Assembly: GCA_903838095.1 (NCBI GenBank)
Contig: CAILXE010000220.1
Span: 1 to 9,224 of the forward strand
DNA: 9,224 nt
Direction of reading: 5' to 3'
Origin: an uncultured Chlorobiaceae bacterium
Lineage (GTDB): Bacteria > Bacteroidota > Chlorobiia > Chlorobiales > Chlorobiaceae
This document shows positions 5,342-9,224 of the stretch, piece after piece. The notes under the pieces were generated by a model that was given only the letters and a program-made list of their open reading frames with translations, was not told the origin of the DNA and made no database searches. Each line of letters starts with the position of its first letter. Within the stretch, counting starts at the first letter, position 1. Position numbers and translations under genes: made by a program.

Positions 5342-8200
5342 TTAGAAGAGACGTTTCATGTAATCATGAACGCAGGTCATTAATTTTTCTTTGTCCAGTT
5401 TGATATGATATTCATCAATACCAACGGCTTTTCCCTTGGCGATATCCTCATCTGCGGCCAGTGTGGTCAGGGCGATGATGGGAATTTTGTTATACTTGGG
5501 ATTCTTTCTAATGGTTTCTGTGAGTTCAAATCCATTCATGTTTGGCATTTCGATATCAGTGACCACCATGGCGATCTCTTCAGCATGTTTTTGCAGCAGA
5601 TCCCAGGCGATGGCTCCGTCCGCTCCTTCAATGACCTTGTAGCCGGATTCAGTCATGTATCCTTTGACTTGATTACGGAAAAAATTTGAATCTTCTGCAA
5701 TCAGGATAGTGGGGACAACCCCGCTGTTTTTTTCAATCTCAAAAACTGGCTTTTCAGCAAACCAGTCTGGATAGAGGGTTTGGACAATCTCAAAAACATC
5801 CACAAGCATGGTGGTGTGCCCATCAATGATGATAGAGCCCATGATTCCAGGTTGTTTAAGAGTTACTCCATCAATCTCTGTGGTTATTTCAACAGCATCA
5901 ATGGGGCCAATAGCTAAAAGACCAACAGGTTTTGAGCAGATGTTGAAAACTATAACCAGCAGATCGTCCTGGTCTGCCAAGGGGTGAACCGCAGAAATGT
6001 TATCGACAGTAATCAGGGCAAGGCTTCCACCTCGGTACTGCATGACCCGCTTGCCGCCCATATCTTCAATCTCTGAGCGTTTGATTTTTTCAATTCGCTC
6101 CACCTGATTCAAGGGGACAGCAAACTGCTCATGTTCTGAGCTCCGGAAGATAAGGAGGGCCTGTTTATCTTTCTGGGCCCGCATAAGCTCTGCGGCAGCC
6201 AAGGCAACCTCATTTGCCCTGTCCGTGCCATCAATGGATGTCAGATGGGCCATCTGTGCCAGATTACTTACGTCAAGGATCAAGGCAATGCGGCCATCAC
6301 CCATGATCGTGGCACCGGCATATCCTTTGCACTGTTGCAGATGTCGGCCCAGAGGTTTAATGACGATTTCCTCGGAATCCTGCAGGCGATCGACAACGAG
6401 GCCATATTTCATGGAGCTGGTAGAGACCACTACGATATTTAAGGCGCTTGAGGCGGTATAGCGGCGATCCGAGAGGACACGTTCATCGGTATTGGATTTA
6501 TTCTCTTCTTCCTGTGTCTCGCCGGTGGTTTGGAAAAGGGGTGAGGTCTTACCCCGACGATCGGCAATACTTCCTCGTTTGTCTGGTTTGTGCGCTGCCT
6601 CTGCGGGGTCCCAGTAGGTTCGTTCGGCTTCTATGACATCAGCCAGTCTGATTAAGGGTAAGAGATTGCCACGCAGGCGGACAACTTCAGCATTTCCGAC
6701 TTTTTCCACCCGTTTTTTCACCTGATTCGCGGGGATACGCAGAAGCTCTTCCAGGTTAACCTGGGGGATGGCGTATCGTTCGCCGCTGGTGGTGATAATC
6801 TGACAGGGAATAATGGCGAGAGTCAGGGGAAGTTTGATGGAGATAGTGGTCCCGCGTCCAACCTCAGAGACGATTTCAACCTGACCTCCAAGTTTATCAA
6901 GGTTAGTTTTCACCACATCCATGCCAACGCCACGACCAGAGACATCGGTGACCTTCTTGGCCATGGAAAAACCTGGCAGGAAGATGAGATTGATCTTCTC
7001 TTTGTCCGACATGATCTGGGCCTGTTCGGTTGAGATCAGACCCTTGCTGACAGCGCTTGCTGCCAATGCCTCACCGTCAAGCCCTTTTCCGTCGTCGCTG
7101 ATCTGGATGACAACCTGACCTGCTTCATGGTAGGCTTTCAGGATGATAATTCCTTTCTCCGCCTTGCCTACACGCTTTCGGTCTGCGGGCATTTCAACGC
7201 CATGATCTACCGAGTTACGTACCAGATGGGTCAGTGGATCGTTGATAGACTCAATAATGGTCTTGTCCAGTTCAACTTCATTGCCAACAATCGTTAGTTC
7301 AATAGTTTTATTGAGTTGCTTGGAGAGATCCCGCACCACCCGTGGAAACTTGCTGAATACATTGCCAATAGGCTGCATTCGGGTCAACATGATCGCCTCT
7401 TGCAGTTCAGAGGTGATAAGGTCAATCCGCTGTCCTACTGCCTCGGCATTGCGCAGGTCGTTTGAACCGATGGTCTGCAGGAGTTGATTTCTGCTGAGAA
7501 CAAGTTCACCCGCTAGGGTCATGAGTGAATCAAGCAGGCTGACATGAACCCTGAGGCTGGTATCCGCCTTAACCTGAGGTGGCTGAGCTGTTGTAGCTGC
7601 TGCAGTTGATGTTGGCGTTGGAGAAGTAAGCGGAACTATTGGTTCTGGCTTTGGTGTAATTGGTGTGGGTGCTGCCTGTTCCTCTGGAATGTTGTGTGCC
7701 TCCGCCGTTTGTTGCACTGGTTCCGGGGTGATAGCTTCTGCGACAACGGGTTCTGGGGTCGCTTCAATAATAACAGGTTCTGGCGCTGGTTTTGGTGCGG
7801 CGGGCTGGAGTGCAGTGCCTTCTGCTATGGCATTCAAGGGGATAAGATGTTCTGTAATGTCTTCATCATTACTGGAATGTACATTATTGATCATTGCTTC
7901 CAGTTTATCTGATCCTTGGAGGAGTACGTTGACGATCTCCGGATTTGGTACTAGCTTGCGGCTGCGTATCATTCCCAGAATATTCTCCATGGCGTGAGAT
8001 AACTCTTGGATCACCGTGAGTCCCATAAAACCAGCCCCGCCCTTGATGGAGTGAGCGGCCCTGAAGACCTTATTTACCAAATTTTCATCGATGTTGGCCC
8101 CTGCTTTTTCTATTGCCAGTAAGTCAGTTTCAATGTCAGCAAGATGTTCAAGAGATTCTTCGATAAAACCTTGGAGTATTTCGTCATCTTCAATTTGCAT
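5342..8200 (-). CDS. cheA: Hybrid chemotaxis histidine kinase CheA (Hpt-kinase-CheW-CheW-REC)
   Basis: This 952-residue CheA is much longer than the classical form of about 650-700. It autophosphorylates on histidine under receptor control and passes the phosphate to receivers. Domains in order are: Hpt/P1 (1-125, H50 in AAHSIKGG); a P/A/E/T-rich linker (about 130-212) where P2 would normally be; the P3 dimerisation helices (about 213-285); and the ATPase P4 (about 300-458), with N box DPLTHLVRNSVDHG (N329), G1 SDDGKG (D370) and G2 GRGVGM (422-427). After these come a CheW-like P5 (about 462-650) carrying a charged insertion (about 525-585), a second CheW-like domain (about 678-812) and a receiver (830-952; E836/D837, D882, T912, K934). 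The start is supported by AAGGAGC 8-9 nt upstream. It is first in the operon. The receiver may be a phosphate sink or an internal regulator. Confidence 0.96.
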   Translation of the reverse strand: MQIEDDEILQGFIEESLEHLADIETDLLAIEKAGANIDENLVNKVFRAAHSIKGGAGFMGLTVIQELSHAMENILGMIRSRKLVPNPEIVNVLLQGSDKLEAMINNVHSSNDEDITEHLIPLNAIAEGTALQPAAPKPAPEPVIIEATPEPVVAEAITPEPVQQTAEAHNIPEEQAAPTPITPKPEPIVPLTSPTPTSTAAATTAQPPQVKADTSLRVHVSLLDSLMTLAGELVLSRNQLLQTIGSNDLRNAEAVGQRIDLITSELQEAIMLTRMQPIGNVFSKFPRVVRDLSKQLNKTIELTIVGNEVELDKTIIESINDPLTHLVRNSVDHGVEMPADRKRVGKAEKGIIILKAYHEAGQVVIQISDDGKGLDGEALAASAVSKGLISTEQAQIMSDKEKINLIFLPGFSMAKKVTDVSGRGVGMDVVKTNLDKLGGQVEIVSEVGRGTTISIKLPLTLAIIPCQIITTSGERYAIPQVNLEELLRIPANQVKKRVEKVGNAEVVRLRGNLLPLIRLADVIEAERTYWDPAEAAHKPDKRGSIADRRGKTSPLFQTTGETQEEENKSNTDERVLSDRRYTASSALNIVVVSTSSMKYGLVVDRLQDSEEIVIKPLGRHLQQCKGYAGATIMGDGRIALILDVSNLAQMAHLTSIDGTDRANEVALAAAELMRAQKDKQALLIFRSSEHEQFAVPLNQVERIEKIKRSEIEDMGGKRVMQYRGGSLALITVDNISAVHPLADQDDLLVIVFNICSKPVGLLAIGPIDAVEITTEIDGVTLKQPGIMGSIIIDGHTTMLVDVFEIVQTLYPDWFAEKPVFEIEKNSGVVPTILIAEDSNFFRNQVKGYMTESGYKVIEGADGAIAWDLLQKHAEEIAMVVTDIEMPNMNGFELTETIRKNPKYNKIPIIALTTLAADEDIAKGKAVGIDEYHIKLDKEKLMTCVHDYMKRLF

Positions 8201-8347
8201 TTATTGAGCTCCTTCGGGGAGAAATTGAAAAATAAAAACCGATTATCACCATGCGCACAGATAGTAAAACCAAGATGAGATGTGGTTCTCCCATATGGAT
8301 AAAGGGGGCTACATTCTCAAGTCCTACTTGTATTGTATCTGTTTATT

Positions 8348-8452
8348 GAGACTCTTGCCAAAGTTTCAAAAGCTTGGGCTTTGTCATTTTGATCCAAATG
8401 AAATGTTTTTAATGAAAATAATATGGTACAAGAACCCTCACTTCGGAGTCTC
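8348..8452. repeat. Nested inverted repeats, possible structured leader RNA
   Basis: GAGACTC (8348-8354) and GAGTCTC (8446-8452) form an exact 7-bp outer pair. Inside are CATTT (8385-8389) with AAATG (8396-8400) around a 6-nt loop, and a CCAA/TTGG hairpin at about 8358-8377. Together they could fold as a closed multi-branch structure in the leader of cheA. No known riboswitch core was recognised. Short stems in AT-rich DNA often arise by chance. Confidence 0.25.
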
Positions 8453-8523
8453 GTAGATAAACGGAGAATTTGACCTCGCTTACTTGATTGAAAGAACATT
8501 TGATAAACTTTTATAATTACCTC

Positions 8524-8552
8524 TTTATAGAGTAATTCTTTTTAAAAAACAA
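8524..8552 (-). promoter_or_regulatory. Candidate sigma70-like promoter for the che operon
   Basis: Read on the minus strand, TTGTTT (8552-8547), a 17-bp spacer and TATAAA (8529-8524, 5 of 6 to consensus) make a plausible promoter. Transcription would begin near 8517 and leave a leader of about 315 nt before cheA. The -35 box is poor and the region is AT-rich, so this is a weak call. Confidence 0.3.
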
Positions 8553-8601
8553 GAAAAGTAAATTGGTCGTGAGTCGTTTGAACTTTCGATTGCGTGTCAG
8601 T

Positions 8602-8636
8602 AAAAAGTAATTGTTGAAAGAATATTCTTTGTTACT
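8602..8636 (-). terminator. Possible weak intrinsic terminator of the FKBP gene
   Basis: On the minus strand, 8 nt after the stop codon, AGTAA and TTACT enclose the palindrome AAAGAATATTCTTT (8617-8630), and the outer stem runs directly into a short T-run (complement of 8602-8606). The position just past the FKBP stop and the T-run fit a terminator, but the stem has almost no GC and an internal loop. Confidence 0.3.
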
Positions 8637-8644
8637 CTTGAGTG

Positions 8645-9097
8645 TTACGCTCCAAGGGTTTCTTCTATGGAAATCACAGTAATGTCGTACAGGAGGTTAT
8701 GTCCTGCCAGCGGATGATTATAGTCAACTACGATAGTATCATCGTTGACTTCAACCACTGTGGCTGGAACTGGATACTTCTGACCATCTTTTTCTACCTT
8801 GAGGGAGAGGATCATTCCAACTTGGGGGGGGATGTCAACATTCACAACATTTCTGTTGAGTGTCTGCAGCAAGTCTTTACGGCGGGGGCCATATCCTTCA
8901 TCAGGTTCAAGTTTGACCAGTTTCTTGTTGCCTGCTGACATCCCGATAATAGCTTGTTCCAAAGTGGGTGGGACGTCAAGATTGCCAATAGTAATAATTA
9001 AAGGTTCGGATTCGGTTGTGGCTTGGAAAATTGTTCCGTTTTCTAATTTTCCAGTGTAACTAATTGTCACTCTATCGTTTTTTTTTACTTTTTTCAT
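8645..9097 (-). CDS. FKBP-type peptidyl-prolyl isomerase, SlyD/FkpB-like
   Basis: This 150-residue cytoplasmic FKBP (no signal peptide) belongs to a family that isomerises Xaa-Pro bonds and acts as a folding chaperone. The split FKBP lobe is visible as VTISYTGKLENGTIF (10-24), LEQAIIGMSAGNKKLVKLEPDEGYGP (46-71) and the end segment VVDYNHPLAGHNLLYDITVISI (123-144). The inserted flap domain lies between, at about 72-122. NHPLAG is the hallmark of the SlyD/FkpB branch. The His/Cys-rich metal-binding tail of enterobacterial SlyD is absent, so SlyD and FkpB cannot be separated and no symbol is given. Q25 replaces the acidic residue common at this active-site position. The start is supported by GGAAGA 8 nt upstream. 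It is codirectional with the che operon but 444 bp from it, so probably a separate unit. Confidence 0.92.
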   Translation of the reverse strand: MKKVKKNDRVTISYTGKLENGTIFQATTESEPLIITIGNLDVPPTLEQAIIGMSAGNKKLVKLEPDEGYGPRRKDLLQTLNRNVVNVDIPPQVGMILSLKVEKDGQKYPVPATVVEVNDDTIVVDYNHPLAGHNLLYDITVISIEETLGA

Positions 9098-9224
9098 GTG
9101 ATGGTTCTTCCAGTGAAAGAAAAAGAGGTTTGGTAGTTGATGCTAATCGGTTGTAGAAAGTGCAGGAACGTATGGCGCATTAAGTAAGACATTGTAAAAT
9201 AAATAACATAGCTATATAAATGGC

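Larger units (their letters stand above)
8201..8644. other. Intergenic region between cheA and the FKBP gene (cheA leader)
   Basis: This 444-bp AT-rich stretch has no supported gene. A 60-codon minus-strand frame (8499-8317) has no ribosome-binding site and no recognisable motif. It holds a candidate terminator for the FKBP gene, a candidate promoter for cheA, a set of inverted repeats near 8348-8452, and the good cheA ribosome-binding site (AAGGAGC, about 8208-8214 on the minus strand). I looked for a FliA (sigma28) or sigma54 promoter before cheA and found none that fits. Confidence 0.5.

Noticed and set aside
8230..8250. CCGATTAT near 8240 as a FliA (sigma28) -10 box
   Set aside because: It lies on the strand pointing away from cheA, is imperfect, and has no TAAA -35 at the right distance.
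8317..8499. 60-codon minus-strand frame as a small gene upstream of cheA
   Set aside because: It has no ribosome-binding site or recognisable motif and overlaps inverted repeats; it is short enough to occur by chance.

Overview
The window looks like a Gram-negative, chemotactic bacterium with moderate GC, about 45-48% in genes by eye and clearly lower between them. The CheA architecture (two CheW-like domains plus a fused receiver), the exported pentapeptide-repeat protein and the general codon use suggest a deltaproteobacterium, perhaps in or near the Desulfobulbales. That placement is an impression from protein style, not a measured result.

Layout. Positions 1-535 are AT-rich non-coding DNA opening with a perfect 17-bp hairpin; a good sigma70-like promoter (424-453) lies in front of a + strand gene (536-2140). 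That gene encodes an exported 534-residue protein with two pentapeptide-repeat arrays joined by a long, internally repeated, probably disordered linker. It converges, across 76 bp, on a minus-strand chemotaxis cluster transcribed cheA (8200-5342), cheW (5292-4831), cheB (4831-3701), cheR (3646-2810), response regulator (2795-2217). Upstream of cheA is a 444-bp gap with a candidate promoter and a possible structured leader, then a minus-strand SlyD/FkpB-like FKBP prolyl isomerase (9097-8645).

How the genes work together. CheA and CheW would form the signalling core under chemoreceptors, which are not in this window. CheR and CheB set receptor methylation, with CheB switched on by CheA through its receiver. 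Two other receivers can take phosphate: one fused to CheA and one in the terminal coiled-coil-tailed response regulator. No flagellar, pilus or receptor gene is present, so the output (flagella, type IV pili or something else) cannot be told from this window.

The least ordinary content is the pentapeptide-repeat protein: a periplasmic dumbbell with a CxxC at the start of each array and three copies of an 18-residue aromatic/glycine motif in the linker, two of them nearly identical in DNA. The chemotaxis genes are recognisable family members, with smaller oddities: no visible ribosome-binding site for cheR, an inverted repeat spanning the cheB/cheR junction, and no recognisable P2 domain in CheA.
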